A stretch of DNA of 64,000 nt, taken from assembly GCF_014395785.1 (NCBI RefSeq), contig NZ_CP060713.1, positions 2,198,501-2,262,500 of the forward strand. The letters are read 5' to 3'. This document shows positions 7,605-17,083 of this stretch, in pieces. The notes under the pieces are model-generated. The model made no database searches, was not told where the DNA came from, and saw only the letters and a list, made by a program, of their open reading frames with translations. How positions within the stretch are numbered: position 1 is the stretch's first letter; every line of letters starts with the position of its first letter. The DNA comes from Nocardioides mesophilus (GTDB lineage: Bacteria; Actinomycetota; Actinomycetes; Propionibacteriales; Nocardioidaceae). A program made the translations under genes and the position numbers.

Positions 7605-8922
7605 TCAGTCATCGGCGATGCCGCGCTTCATCCGCCACATACCGCTCTCAATAGTTGAATCGGGGACGCCGATGCGGCGCGCCAACCAGACTCGAAACAC
7701 GAGTCGGTTCTTGATCAGCATCGTATGGAGTTCAGCCGCCGTGGGATCACGTCTGTCTGCGTGCTTCACGTCGTTGTAGATCTCGGTTGACTCCGTTGCC
7801 CACTCGATGCCGTTGAATGGGAGCACGTCGGCGACCTCGGACACGATATCCCGGAGATGAGCATGGTGACCGCGCCGCCCGCCTCCGCCTCGAAGAAGGT
7901 CGATCGTGTGGCCGATCTCCTCGAGCCCGATACCGGCGTCAGAAATCATTCCGTCCAAGGACGTTCCGCTGTTTCGGATCGAGAAGGTCATTGCGTGAAT
8001 GCCGCGACTAAACCGATCCCTGAGCCGCAAGCGCCGCCGCACGCCGAGAGCTTCGATGTCCTTGTAGGTAAAGAGGAACTCGACCCTGCCATCGTCCTTG
8101 GGCATTGGGAGCGAGTAGGTCTTCACAGGTGCCCACCGGTCCCCGACCTTCTCGCCGGATAGCACTCGCTCGGGATCTCGGCGATGCATGACTTTGGCCT
8201 GTTGGAAACCGAGCGCCTTCCACGCGCTGATCTCCAGCAGTTGATGTATCGCGCGGTGGCGCTCGAGGTGGTTGGCCCACGGTCGCCCACGCTGCACGGT
8301 GGTTCTGATCGACCCAACCTCTTCCAAATGCGTCAGTCCGGGTTCGCCCGGCAGCCGCCAGTCCGCGCCCGCAACGACTGAGAGGTTGAGTCCGGCATCA
8401 AGCCGTTTTTCTCCGTGGCGGAGAGATCGTCAGGGAGAACTCCTGCGTCGACCGTGGTCGATTGTGCAGATCATTCCTGATTGATCGATGGCCGAACCAC
8501 CTATCGAGTCCTTCGACGCGGGTGGTCAGCCCGTTGACCGTTGAGTAGTCCACGCCCGGTTCTCCCGCAAACACCGCGTAGTCGATGCCGATTCGGCACT
8601 GATTGAAGATCGTGGGGCCGCCAGCAATCGGCTCGACAGTGCGAGATCGGATGCCGTTGAGTGACACGAACCCTCGCGCGTCCATGAACCAGAACTGCCG
8701 TGGCAGTTCGTAGTCGAATCGGTTCATCTCAGGATCGTCGCCCCAGCGCACCATCGAGCCGATGTATCGACGGTTCGAGGTCTCGTCCGACGAGTCGTAA
8801 GGGATGACGAGTTCGATCTGAGCCTTGAGGTCGCAGAGCATCGCGGGATAGGGAGTGGTGACCTTCGCGTCCCATGCCCAGCCGACGCGACTATCAGCTG
8901 CGTCCAGCCGATTTCCCGGCAT
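7605..8922 (-). pseudogene. ApeA-like HEPN-domain protein, one frameshift
   Basis: The start is ATG 8922, with AGGAGG four bases upstream; about 439 residues in two frames. The N-terminal half resembles the ApeA N-terminal domain: SLNGIRSRTVEPIAGG, then YAVFAGEPG and the signature GLTTRVEGLDRWFG. The C-terminal half (from LTHLEEVGSI) is helical and carries a HEPN-type motif, YNDVKHADR, followed by LVFRVWLARRIGVPD. The reading frame breaks in an A5 run (TTTTT at about 8406-8411 on the plus strand); dropping one A joins both halves as SPPRRKRLDAGLNLSVV. ApeA proteins are single-gene abortive-infection HEPN ribonucleases. The usual Arg before Asn in RNxxxH is Tyr here. The family assignment is by eye. 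Confidence 0.6.
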
Positions 8923-9257
8923 CGATCCTCCTGACGTCCTCGACCCTTCCCTCGGTGTTTCTACACGGCAGTTCCGACGTCCTCGAACGAATTCGCCAAA
9001 GAGCTTCTGGGTTGCTAGCACGAGAGGTACGTCGCGAGCTTGTAAGGCGGCCTGCAAGCGGCGGAATGGGCTAGGTCCGTGATGCCATGCCCCAAGTCAA
9101 GTCAAGCCGAACGGGGCGGAGGCTGGTGGCCGCAAGCAATGTTCTTGCAGACTGTTGATCTCGAGAATTCGCTTGGTCGCGAACGCCGGGATGACGTTCG
9201 CCGGTCTCCATGGCACAACCCGGGTAGCCTCCGGCGAGACACTACGACTGGAGACTT
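8923..9257. other. Divergent intergenic region, no gene supported
   Basis: These 335 bases separate the minus-strand HEPN gene from the plus-strand ATPase operon and so must hold both promoters. No clear -35/-10 pair stands out. A degenerate relative of the dispersed repeat (CTGCAAGCGGCGGAA) is at about 9052. Confidence 0.5.
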
Positions 9258-11042
9258 GTGACAAACATGAGCATGAGGGCTGGCGGAGGGCCATACCGCC
9301 GAGAGACCCGCGCCACAGAATGGGCCGTTGAGAACTTCAAGGCACTGGAGCACGTCGACCTACCGTTGGCGGGGCTCGTGGTGCTCACGGGAGCAAACAG
9401 TTCCGGCAAATCCAGCTTGGTGCAGAGTCTGCTTCTGCTAGCCCAAAGCACTGACGACGAAATAATCCTCAACGGACCGCTCGTCCGACTCGGTGAACCC
9501 GCGGATGTGATCAGGTCCGGACATCAAGCAATGACCGTCGGCTGGACGACGTCGGTCAGAGATCGGCCCAATCGTGGGCAAGCAGACGTCCTTGACAGCG
9601 AGGGGACGACATCGCAACGTCGTTGCTACGATTTCTCTGTCTCTCTCCACGCTGACGGCCCTCAGCTGCGCGTAAGTGAGTTTTTTGCAGCTGTTGACGG
9701 CGAAGCGGCAGTTTCTGCCAGCACGTCTCGGGTGACGCGAGAGGTCGCAACGCAGGTCAATCCCGATGATGCATTTGGCGACGCGCTGCTACGGATCACC
9801 GAAATTGGTGGGCGGCCCGCGCCGCCTCGAACATACTTGACCTTCCGCGGCTTCTATCCCGAAGCGGTTCTCGTGCGCCGACGCGCCAGTGAAGTATTGG
9901 CGATGCTGCGCCGCGACTTCCGCCGATCTCAGCTTCGGAAGAATCCAGATCGTGCTTTTATGCTGATCGACGAACTGGGCCCCTGGGTTCGTAACCAGCA
10001 GGTAGTCGCGCGCGAGCGCAACATCGATCTGAGCCCTGGCCTCGCGGCATTTGCGGCAGCGGTCGGGAGACCGGGCGCTGGCGCATCTCCCGCAAAATTG
10101 GCCTACACCCTTGAGGACGCCGACCTCAACGCTGCATTTGAGGAGTTCACCCAAGCGCTTGGTGAGGAAGAGTGGGTGCCGGTCCCGATCTCCCGGTATC
10201 ACTCAATGGCCTACCGGCCATACTCGCAACGAGCCTCGCTCGTAACTCACACACTCGACCTTGAACTGATGCGCGCCTTGACCGTGGGAGTTGATGCTCT
10301 CAGGTCTATCCGCGAGTCGGTCCGTTACCTGGGTCCTTTGCGAGAAGAACCCCAGGTAGTGTCCGCGACTGGTGGCCGTAACCGAACGGCAACGGCTGGC
10401 CCAAAGGGCGAATACACCGCGGATCTGCTAGCTCGAGAGAAGCGCACGTTCGTGGAATTTCGTGATTGGTCGAGGGTTCGGCGCAAGGAACTCCTGCCAG
10501 AGGCGGTCACGCTTTGGACCACCTACCTTGGCGTGGGCGAAGCCGTTGCCGTCGAAGATCAGGGCAAACTGGGTCGCGGGCTGCGCATTCTCGTTAATGG
10601 CGTGGAACGTGACCTGACCACTGTCGGTGTCGGTGCGAGCCAAGTACTACCAGTGCTAGCGGTCGTGCTTGCCGCGCCTCGAGGCTCCGTAGTGATGCTT
10701 GAGCAGCCGGAACTCCACCTGCACCCAGCTGTACAGAGCCGCCTTGCGGATTTTTTTGCCCAAGCGCGCCCAGACATCACCCTGATCATCGAGACGCATA
10801 GCGAATACCTGATCACTCGACTTCGACGCCGGGCGGCGGAGCGCGAGCTGAACCCAAGCAACGTCACGATCATGTTTGCCGAGCAACTAGCGGGTTCGAC
10901 CAGTATGCGCCGTATCGCAATCGGAGCCACAGGCGACCTCTCGGCATGGCCCTCTGGCTTCTTCGACACGCAAGACGAAGAGGCCCGCGCGCTCGTACAG
11001 GCGGTTTCTCAGCGAATTGGCGAGACGCGGTCGGAACAGTGA
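9258..11042 (+). CDS. DUF3696-type AAA/ABC-like ATPase (OLD/SMC-related)
   Basis: This 594-residue protein starts at GTG 9258 after GGAG. Walker A is GANSSGKSS (residues about 45-53), preceded by the AAA_15/AAA_21-type strand WAVENFKALEHVDLPL. The lid and arm region (60-440) is poorly conserved. Walker B is VVMLEQPELHLHP (about 475-487), followed by an H-loop in IIETHSEYLITRL. The C-terminal part (FAEQL... SGFFDTQDEEA) matches the DUF3696 extension. Such ATPases power several nuclease-effector defence systems. No TOPRIM nuclease domain is present, so an effector must be supplied in trans. The next gene overlaps its stop by four bases and is the obvious partner. Confidence 0.88.
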   Translation: MTNMSMRAGGGPYRRETRATEWAVENFKALEHVDLPLAGLVVLTGANSSGKSSLVQSLLLLAQSTDDEIILNGPLVRLGEPADVIRSGHQAMTVGWTTSVRDRPNRGQADVLDSEGTTSQRRCYDFSVSLHADGPQLRVSEFFAAVDGEAAVSASTSRVTREVATQVNPDDAFGDALLRITEIGGRPAPPRTYLTFRGFYPEAVLVRRRASEVLAMLRRDFRRSQLRKNPDRAFMLIDELGPWVRNQQVVARERNIDLSPGLAAFAAAVGRPGAGASPAKLAYTLEDADLNAAFEEFTQALGEEEWVPVPISRYHSMAYRPYSQRASLVTHTLDLELMRALTVGVDALRSIRESVRYLGPLREEPQVVSATGGRNRTATAGPKGEYTADLLAREKRTFVEFRDWSRVRRKELLPEAVTLWTTYLGVGEAVAVEDQGKLGRGLRILVNGVERDLTTVGVGASQVLPVLAVVLAAPRGSVVMLEQPELHLHPAVQSRLADFFAQARPDITLIIETHSEYLITRLRRRAAERELNPSNVTIMFAEQLAGSTSMRRIAIGATGDLSAWPSGFFDTQDEEARALVQAVSQRIGETRSEQ

Positions 11043-11896
11043 CACTTCTCCTCGACCCTCAGATGTTGGTACCGCCTGTCGACGCGACTGAGCTCTCGGA
11101 AGCAACCCACTTCTGGAACCGAATCATTAGGTGGGCCTCTGACACCCGAGCCAGGCTTGGCCCGGAGTCGCACACGCTCGTTTTCACGCACTACGCCAAA
11201 TTTGGTTACCCAAACGATCGACTCGACATGCGGGTCCCGCACCTCTCGCGCGAATATCAGGCAGCACTTTCACGACTCCTGTCCCGGGTTTTGGTTTATG
11301 ACGTCGACAGCGAAGACCGGACTTTCGCACCGACGTACCTCGGAGACGAGGACGCACATCTCGCCCTGCAATGGGACATCTCAGGCACCTCGTCAGCGGA
11401 AGATCCCGTCATAGGGATCGGTACCTCTCCAGAAAATTGGAGTGATGCAACCGCCTCGGTCGTCTCTATTGCTCCATCTCCGCCACAACAACTCGAACTG
11501 TGCTTTGACGCGGGTGCGACGCTTGCCGCCGAACAGGACGAAAGCGTTCGCAACTACTTCAAGGGCTTCCGCCTTCACCTAGTCGGCGGCCGTCCCGACG
11601 CGAACGTCTTAGCGACGATCGTGGAGACGACAGGGCTATCCGAGGGGGAGATCTCATGGATCCCGTGCGAGAAGGCCAAGCCACCGCGAAACCTTGACGA
11701 GCGGTGGGGCGGTCTGCGAGCCACCCAGGATATAACAATCTGCATAACGGGTCGCGTGGGTCATGCGACCTCGGGAAAGGCGAAGGTAGCTGCGACCAAG
11801 GCAGGGGTAACGCACCTGCAGGTCGAGTCGGCAAATGACGTATGTGGTGCTTTACGGCAACTGGCGGCCCGGTCTACCGAGCAAACGGACCCCTAA
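11039..11896 (+). CDS. ATPase partner protein with DUF2325-like C-terminal domain
   Basis: The start is GTG 11039 in a GTGA overlap with the ATPase stop, giving 285 residues. Residues 1-170 are not recognised; they begin MTLLLDPQMLVPP and contain THYAKFGYP. The C-terminal 100 residues look like a Rossmann-type DUF2325 domain: LHLVGGRPDANVLATI, an internal strand DITICITGRVGHATSGKAK, and an ending with VTHLQVESANDV. The VGG...GH...K pattern is what suggests this, and the assignment is tentative. The coupled start implies a fixed stoichiometry with the ATPase. No nuclease motif is seen, so whether it is effector or sensor is open. Confidence 0.75.
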   Translation: MTLLLDPQMLVPPVDATELSEATHFWNRIIRWASDTRARLGPESHTLVFTHYAKFGYPNDRLDMRVPHLSREYQAALSRLLSRVLVYDVDSEDRTFAPTYLGDEDAHLALQWDISGTSSAEDPVIGIGTSPENWSDATASVVSIAPSPPQQLELCFDAGATLAAEQDESVRNYFKGFRLHLVGGRPDANVLATIVETTGLSEGEISWIPCEKAKPPRNLDERWGGLRATQDITICITGRVGHATSGKAKVAATKAGVTHLQVESANDVCGALRQLAARSTEQTDP

Positions 11897-12226
11897 ATGG
11901 CTGCCGAAAGGGTCCGCGACCTTCGATGGCACGCGGGTTCCTCGGCTGCCCGGCACAGCCATTGCACGAGGTCCTGCATGATCGAGGTCCCATTCCTAAG
12001 CCACCGCCTGCGTCAATCTGGGCGCTGTGACTGACTCGCTGTGCGACATGTATAGGCATCCCGGCGTCGCCACGCACCCGCTGTGAATCGCGACGGGCCG
12101 TTATCCACAGCTCGCGCCCTCGCCGTTGCGCCGCCCCGACGAGTCGGGGACCTTGATTCTTGGCTGCCGCCCCAATTATTGGCCGGAGCCCGTAAGACTC
12201 TTCGATCGACGCGAACGGGGTGTGTC
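11897..12226. other. Intergenic, no gene supported
   Basis: About 330 bases between the end of the ATPase pair and the XRE regulator. An upstream extension of the XRE frame exists but lacks a ribosome site, and nothing else is recognisable. Confidence 0.5.
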
Positions 12227-13347
12227 ATGGCGTCTCGGGTCAAGGCAGCTCGGCAGGAGCGCGGTTGGTCGCAGTCACGGCTGATCGCGGAGATGGAGAT
12301 CGCGGCATCGCGGCAAGGGGTGACGCTGCCCTCGCGCGAGACCTTGAAGTCGCGAGTCTCTCGGTGGGAGAACAACCACGCCCGCCCCGATGACTTCTAC
12401 CGCCAGCTGCTTCGCGAGGCGCTCGGTCTTGACGACCGTGAGCTCGGCTACGTTGTGGAATCGCCGCCTGACCCCGGGGTCACAGCGAGTGAGGAACTGG
12501 CCAGCCGCATCCAGCTCGCGACCGAGGCGGACGCCACGTTGCTGGGAGCCCTCGCGGCCCAGACGGAGTCGGTAAGGCTGCAGGATCGCCAGTACGGCGC
12601 CGGGGCGCTTCTCGAACAGATGCGCGGCCACGTCGACAACATCGAGACGCACCTCAGCCATGCAGTCTTCGAGTCCTCACGGCAGCCGCTGGCCCGGCAT
12701 CTGGCCGATGCTGCCGCTCTCACGGGTTGGCAGGCGCTCGATCTCGGCGCGCTCGCCCAGGCGTGGCGTTACTTCGAGCTCGCCACGCGTGCGGCGCAGC
12801 AGGCCGGCGACCGGTCGCTCTACGCGTTCGCTCGGCTCGAGCAGGCGCAAGCGCTCGCCGATCTCGGGCGCCCGGTCGAGGCGGCCGCTCTTGCGCAGGA
12901 GGTGTGGGACCGGGCGCACAGTCGGGTCATGCCTATGGCGCGGTGCTGGATGGCGGCTGCCGCGGCGGAGATGCTCGCAAATGGATTCGATGGCCGGTCC
13001 GCCAGGTCGATGCTCATGCTGGCCGAGGCGGCGGCCGATTCGCTCGACGGGGAGCGTCCGCCGTACCTCGTTTTCAACGCCACTCATCTGGACCGCTGGA
13101 TCGGGCATACGCTGGTGATCCTTGGCGACACGGCCGCCGAGCAGCGCCTGCGCCAAGCGGATCAGGGGATGGACGGCTCGTTTACGCGCGCTTCAGCGTC
13201 GCTCAAGCTCGACCTGGCGACGCGTTGCTGCGTAACGCTGAGCGGGAGGAGGCTCGCGCCCTGATTGCCGAGGGAGAGCAGCTCGCGCGGCGGGTGGGGT
13301 CACGCCGGCAGCTGCTGCGAGCGAGCCGGTTACGCGCCGGCGCGTGA
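12227..13347 (+). pseudogene. XRE-family regulator with TPR-like C terminus, one frameshift
   Basis: The start is ATG 12227 (MASRVKAARQERGWSQ), about 373 residues once repaired. An XRE helix-turn-helix occupies residues 1-65 (RGWSQSRLIAEMEIAA... SRVSRWENNHARPDD). The rest is an alpha-helical TPR-like repeat array rich in Ala and Leu (AQAWRYFELATRAAQQAGD and similar). A one-base loss near 13,222 diverts the frame to a stop at 13,264; the alternative frame continues LLRNAEREEARALIAEGEQL to 13,347. Streptomyces and relatives often carry such XRE-TPR genes beside a NUDIX gene, as here, where the two 3' ends overlap by 18 bp in convergent orientation. Confidence 0.8.
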
Positions 13348-13896
13348 CGCCAGCAGGTGGAGTACGGCGACCAGGGTGGCGCCGTCACGGACCCGCCCGT
13401 CGTTGACCATCGCCAACAGGTCGCCAACCGGAACCCACGCCACGTCCTGAGCCTCGGTGATGTCTGTCGGTTCCCCGACGTGCTCGGCGCCGACGGCCAA
13501 GAAGACCTCGTGCGGGGTGTCCGCGATGCCGATCGCCGGTTGGAACTCCACCAGTCGGGTCATCTGGCCCGGGCTCCAGCCGGTCTCTTCGAGCACCTCA
13601 CGGGCAGCTGTCCGGAGGGACTCCTCACCGGGCTCCACGATGCCAACCGGCACCTCCCAACCCCATGAGCCGTCGATGAAGCGATGCCGCTTGAGCATGA
13701 GCACCTGGTCGCGCTGCTCATTGACCACCACCGCGACCGCGACGCGCTGCATCCGAAGCACGTGGTGTTCGAACCGTTCTCCGTCTGGCGCCTCCACATC
13801 GGCGAGGCGTACGTCGACCCATCTGCTTCTGTAGATCGACCGTTCGCCGTGCACAAGCCACTCGGTGCTTGCGGAGACGCCTTCGGAGGAGACCAT
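13330..13896 (-). CDS. NUDIX hydrolase
   Basis: About 188 residues from ATG 13896; an in-frame ATG at 13,920 is an alternative. The NUDIX box GIVEPGEESLRTAAREVLEETGWS fits GX5EX7REUXEEXGU and gives the metal-binding Glu residues. The upstream part (VRLADVEAPDGERFEHHVL) is like ADP-ribose/nucleotide-sugar pyrophosphatases. It is convergent with and overlaps the XRE-TPR regulator, a pairing seen widely in actinobacteria. The substrate is not assignable. The frame is intact. Confidence 0.88.
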   Translation of the reverse strand: MVSSEGVSASTEWLVHGERSIYRSRWVDVRLADVEAPDGERFEHHVLRMQRVAVAVVVNEQRDQVLMLKRHRFIDGSWGWEVPVGIVEPGEESLRTAAREVLEETGWSPGQMTRLVEFQPAIGIADTPHEVFLAVGAEHVGEPTDITEAQDVAWVPVGDLLAMVNDGRVRDGATLVAVLHLLASRAGA

Positions 13897-14017
13897 GTAG
13901 CCGACCGTACTAGTGCGCATCGACTGCGGGGAGCCCTCCACGTTGTGCTGCGGTGCGCTCCCCGGAGCCACCCGTGGGCCCCTTCTGCGCGTGCAGGTCA
14001 CGCCCGACGCTGGCGTC

Positions 14018-14347
14018 ATGACAACCACGAACCAACCGCCCCTGACTGACGAAGTCCAGTGCGCCCGCAGCATCCTGGCCGAGCTCGCCGAAGCCGGAAC
14101 CACTCTGCTCACGAGGGAACGCCATCTCGATGTGCTCCTGGCCTTGGACAACCTTGAGCGAGCGTCACGCGGGGCCTGGCCTCCACCTCCAGCTCGTCGG
14201 GAGGTCAGCAGCGTCGACGACGCCCTGCGCGAAGCCAGGGCGTCACTCGAGGCGGTCCTCGGCGACCTCACCCGTCACGGCGTAGAGGCGCTGCCCCTCG
14301 CGTTTGCCATCGACCACGTGCGGCAGGCTCTGGGGCGGCGGTCGTGA
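14018..14347 (+). CDS. Hypothetical protein, 109 aa
   Basis: Starts at ATG 14018 (MTTTNQPPLTDEVQ). Mostly helical and Leu/Ala-rich, with no recognised motif (ARSILAELAEAGTTLLTRERHLDVLLALDNLERA). The stop overlaps the next start by four bases (GTGA), so the two genes are translationally coupled. It is divergent from the NUDIX gene. Confidence 0.5.
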   Translation: MTTTNQPPLTDEVQCARSILAELAEAGTTLLTRERHLDVLLALDNLERASRGAWPPPPARREVSSVDDALREARASLEAVLGDLTRHGVEALPLAFAIDHVRQALGRRS

Positions 14348-14709
14348 GGTACGGCTTCCACCACATCCGATCGACGGATGCCCTCGCGTGGCTTCTGGTC
14401 CACGACGAGCCAGTCCCTCCCGAGGAGCACCCCGTGCTCCTCAGCTGTCGAGCAGCACTCCTGGCCGCCTATCGGGAGCGCTGCGAGCGGACCGTGCGCG
14501 GCGCGGACGTGCAGGTGGCGATGTTCAACAACCGGCGGCTTGGCCGCGACCTCGCCGTGCTCGCCCGCGGGGGAGCGACGGCGCTGGGCATCCTGCTCGA
14601 CGAGTACCCGGCTTTTCCGGAGAAGGCCGCGCCCCGAGTTACGATCCTGAGTACTTACAGCACTCGCGCAGACCAGATCAACGAGGTCTTCCCAGGCACC
14701 ATTGTTTGA
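14344..14709 (+). CDS. Hypothetical protein, probably truncated at the 3' end
   Basis: Starts at GTG 14344, coupled to the preceding gene. Residues 1-80 (MRYGFHHIRSTDALAWLLVH... DVQVAMFNNRRLGRDLAVLA) have normal composition, but no family was recognised. From about 14,640 the sequence becomes a minus-strand remnant of another gene, so the last 20 or so residues (ILSTYSTRADQINEVFPG) are probably not native. This looks like a deletion or insertion junction. Confidence 0.4.
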   Translation: MRYGFHHIRSTDALAWLLVHDEPVPPEEHPVLLSCRAALLAAYRERCERTVRGADVQVAMFNNRRLGRDLAVLARGGATALGILLDEYPAFPEKAAPRVTILSTYSTRADQINEVFPGTIV

Positions 14710-15328
14710 GCCCGAATAGTAGTCAACGAACGCCCTTAGGACAAGGTAGAAGAGTCCGATCGTCATTGCCGCGAGCTTCATCGGGACCTCGGAGTTGAGC
14801 TGGAGCTCGAGGGCCGACCTCTCGGGGTCGGCGCTGATCCGGCGCAGTTCACGGATCCGGAGCAGCGTCGGATGCGAGGCGGTAGAGGAATCCGTAGACA
14901 GGATTGGTCTCCTTCGATGTCGCCACCAGTGCCTCGTGGTTGAGCGTGGTGTTGAAGAAGTACTTCACCATCGCTACCAAGCCGGGCAGTTCCTCGCCCG
15001 CCAAGCGCGGTGCGCGGGTCGGAGACCCCTCGACCTCCCGAGTTGTCGAGGTGGGAAACGTCGCTCTACACCGCCGCTTAGCCTCCACGAGGCGCGCTGC
15101 GCCGGGCTTCGTGTCTCCCGCGCGGATGGCGTCGAGCTCCTTATCGCGGACGGCGCTCGCGATATGGAGCAGGTACGCTCGCGCCAGCCTGGCTCGAGTC
15201 GCGTCTGTTGACGCGACTTCCTGCGGCCTCTTTCGGCCCCGCTTGTCTGGCTCGAAGTCAGTAGGCGCGAGCATCCACAGGGCGTGTCCGAGGGCTTCGA
15301 CGATAGAGCGGATGACGACGTCAGGAGT
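14650..15328 (-). pseudogene. Remnant of a membrane-associated protein, possibly M48-peptidase-like
   Basis: A minus-strand remnant with junctions at both ends. It continues in frame from the truncated ABC ATPase at 15,328 (DVVIRSIVEALGHALWMLAP) through YFFNTTLNHEALVATSKETN and YGFLYRLASD. It shifts frame near 14,880 to ASHPTLLRIRELRRISADP, then shows a hydrophobic segment (MTIGLFYLVLRAFVDYY) near 14,740. The pattern 'ASHPTLLRIRELR' recalls the C-terminal part of M48-type metallopeptidases, but no HExxH zinc motif is present. The assignment is weak; the broken state is clear. Confidence 0.4.
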
Positions 15329-15742
15329 GATGCCCAGCCGCTGGCGCATGCCGAGGGAGTAACCCTTGATGCGACGGCTAGCAGTCTTACCCAGTCCGAC
15401 CTGCTCGATGACGGTTTCGACCTGACTCAACGGGATGCCGTTGCTGCGTGCGCCGATCCGCAGATGGGACCGGCCCGTGCGGCCCAGGTGCATGGCGCCG
15501 GCATCGAGCAACCCACCGACCTCTCGCAGGGGTGCGGGCAGGTCGGCGTACCGCCGCCCGTTGACGGTGGCCGTTCCTGACGCGGGGCGGTCCAGGCCCA
15601 TGATCATGCGCATCGTCGTGGACTTGCCTGCGCCGTTGGGGCCGAGGAAACCGGTGACCAGGCCTGGTCCGACCGTGAAGGTGAGGTCGTCGACGGCGAC
15701 GGTGTCGCCGTATCGCTTGGTCAAATCCTGGACGGCGATCAT
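15329..15742 (-). pseudogene. Truncated ABC transporter ATP-binding protein
   Basis: Starts at ATG 15742 in an ATGA overlap with the HTH gene upstream. The first 138 residues are a standard DrrA/CcmA-type ABC ATPase: MIAVQDLTKRYGDTVAVDDL, Walker A GPNGAGKST at 34-42, and signature YSLGMRQRLGI at about 128-138. The sequence then switches abruptly to an unrelated remnant, so Walker B and the H-loop are missing. The continuous ORF to 14,849 is a chimera. No permease partner remains. Confidence 0.8.
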
Positions 15743-15993
15743 GACCGTGCCTCTCGATCGCTCGGGTGGGTCCGACCGGCGTCCGCGGCGTCCGGTTCCC
15801 AGCGTAGGAGGTCGCCCGGTTGGCAATCGAGCGCCTCGCACAGCGCCGCCAAGGTGGTGAACCGCACTGCCTTGGCACGGCCGTTCTTCAGTACGGCGAT
15901 GTTCGCCGGCGTAATCCCGACCTGCTCCGCAAGGGTGCCAACCGCCATCTTGCGGCGGGCGAGCATGACGTCGATGTCGACGATGATCGGCAT
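15739..15993 (-). CDS. Small XRE/Cro-type HTH regulator (YozG-like)
   Basis: 84 residues. The HTH is typical of the YozG-like subgroup: MLARRKMAVGTLAEQVGITP, then NIAVLKNGRAKAVRFTTLAALCEALDCQPGDLLRWEPD. It starts one base before the end of the DUF2975 gene and its stop overlaps the ABC fragment start, so the three form a coupled minus-strand operon. YozG-like regulators are commonly linked to DUF2975 membrane proteins, as here. Confidence 0.85.
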   Translation of the reverse strand: MPIIVDIDVMLARRKMAVGTLAEQVGITPANIAVLKNGRAKAVRFTTLAALCEALDCQPGDLLRWEPDAADAGRTHPSDREARS

Positions 15994-16500
15994 TCAGATC
16001 ACCTCGTCGAGCTCGGATTGCAGGTGCTTGGCTTCGACGTCCCGGGCGACTGCCTGGGCCAACAGGGATCGCATCACGTAGACGACCAGGGCGACGCCAG
16101 CGGCCACGAGTGCGAACCCGCAGATCAGGCCGACCAGGCCGGGAGCGACCTCGTCTCCTGGCGTGGCGTGGTTGGCGAAGCGCGCGACCACGGCAATGGC
16201 GAAGATGAGTACTGATGAGGCGCCAATCGCGCCGATCACGATGTCGACGTAGCGGAACGCCTGGTGGGAGAAGACCGTGCCGCGCCCGACCATCGTCAAG
16301 AGCCGCCAGATGCACACCGCGACCACTTGCAGTGCCAGCACGCCGAGCACCCCAATGACGACCAGTGAGATCCCAATTCCAGTGGGCTCATCGTCGGTGT
16401 CGAGCCACAGCAGGGCCACCATTCCCGCCTGCACCACGAGGGACCCTGCCAGCGCGACAACAATCACCACACGCAGTGTCCGGATAGCCCAGCCGCTCAT
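15994..16500 (-). CDS. DUF2975 membrane protein
   Basis: 168 residues with four predicted membrane spans, at about 7-30 (TLRVVIVVALAGSLVVQAGM), 43-66, 88-108 and 120-145, separated by the conserved GRGTVFSHQAFRYVD loop. This is the DUF2975 layout. The ATG follows AAAGGAG by seven bases. The gene precedes and overlaps the YozG-like regulator; such pairs are thought to act as membrane-linked regulators. The upstream region is unusually AT-rich for this window (AACGATAGATTCCCCTTGAT). Confidence 0.82.
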   Translation of the reverse strand: MSGWAIRTLRVVIVVALAGSLVVQAGMVALLWLDTDDEPTGIGISLVVIGVLGVLALQVVAVCIWRLLTMVGRGTVFSHQAFRYVDIVIGAIGASSVLIFAIAVVARFANHATPGDEVAPGLVGLICGFALVAAGVALVVYVMRSLLAQAVARDVEAKHLQSELDEVI

Positions 16501-16705
16501 TTATCGACTCCTTTACATTGTCTATCAAGGGGAATCTATCGTTATTCAGCAGGTGGCGCAACCGGACCCGGCCCGCTGAGGCGACGGCTCCGGCGTCGCA
16601 AGGCGGCGAACCAGCAGTCCTCGACCCGGGCATCGACGGGTGACGCATTATTGGCGCCGCTTCAGTCATTGTCCGAGGAGAAGGCCACCTGGACCCGGTG
16701 GATCT

Positions 16706-16912
16706 TCATCGCCGAGCGCGCACCCGCAGCCGGTCGTAGGGGTACCAGCTGACTCGGTTCTCGCCCGGGCCGGTGGACCAGCGGACGAAGCCCTCCCACT
16801 GCTGCTCGGCCTGGCGTCGGTGCTCGAGCACCCCGGGCCACCAGGTGTCGTCGACGAGGACCTTGATGTCGACGTCAAGTCGCTCGGTGGGAAGCATGCG
16901 TCCGGTGGTCAT
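16706..16912 (-). CDS. Small conserved actinobacterial protein, 68 aa
   Basis: MTTGRMLPTERLDVDIKVLV... ends with WSTGPGENRVSWYPYDRLR. This composition, with conserved W/G/Y and a GENR motif in an SH3-like small beta protein, is common among short hypothetical proteins of actinobacteria. No function is known. The ORF is intact, and the pattern of aromatic residues argues that it is real. Confidence 0.6.
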   Translation of the reverse strand: MTTGRMLPTERLDVDIKVLVDDTWWPGVLEHRRQAEQQWEGFVRWSTGPGENRVSWYPYDRLRVRARR

Positions 16913-17083
16913 CGCCGGAGGCTACGTCGCGCCGCCGACCCTGCCGGGCCGCCGTGACTAGGGATCATCCGTCTTCCGGTGCTCTGCTCAGGTGAACGAA
17001 CAGTGCCCCGCCTTCCGTTGGGAGTGCCGGAAGGCGGGGCGGCCCGAGGACTGGTGGGAATCCGGGGAGGCGCCTTGCTCGAT

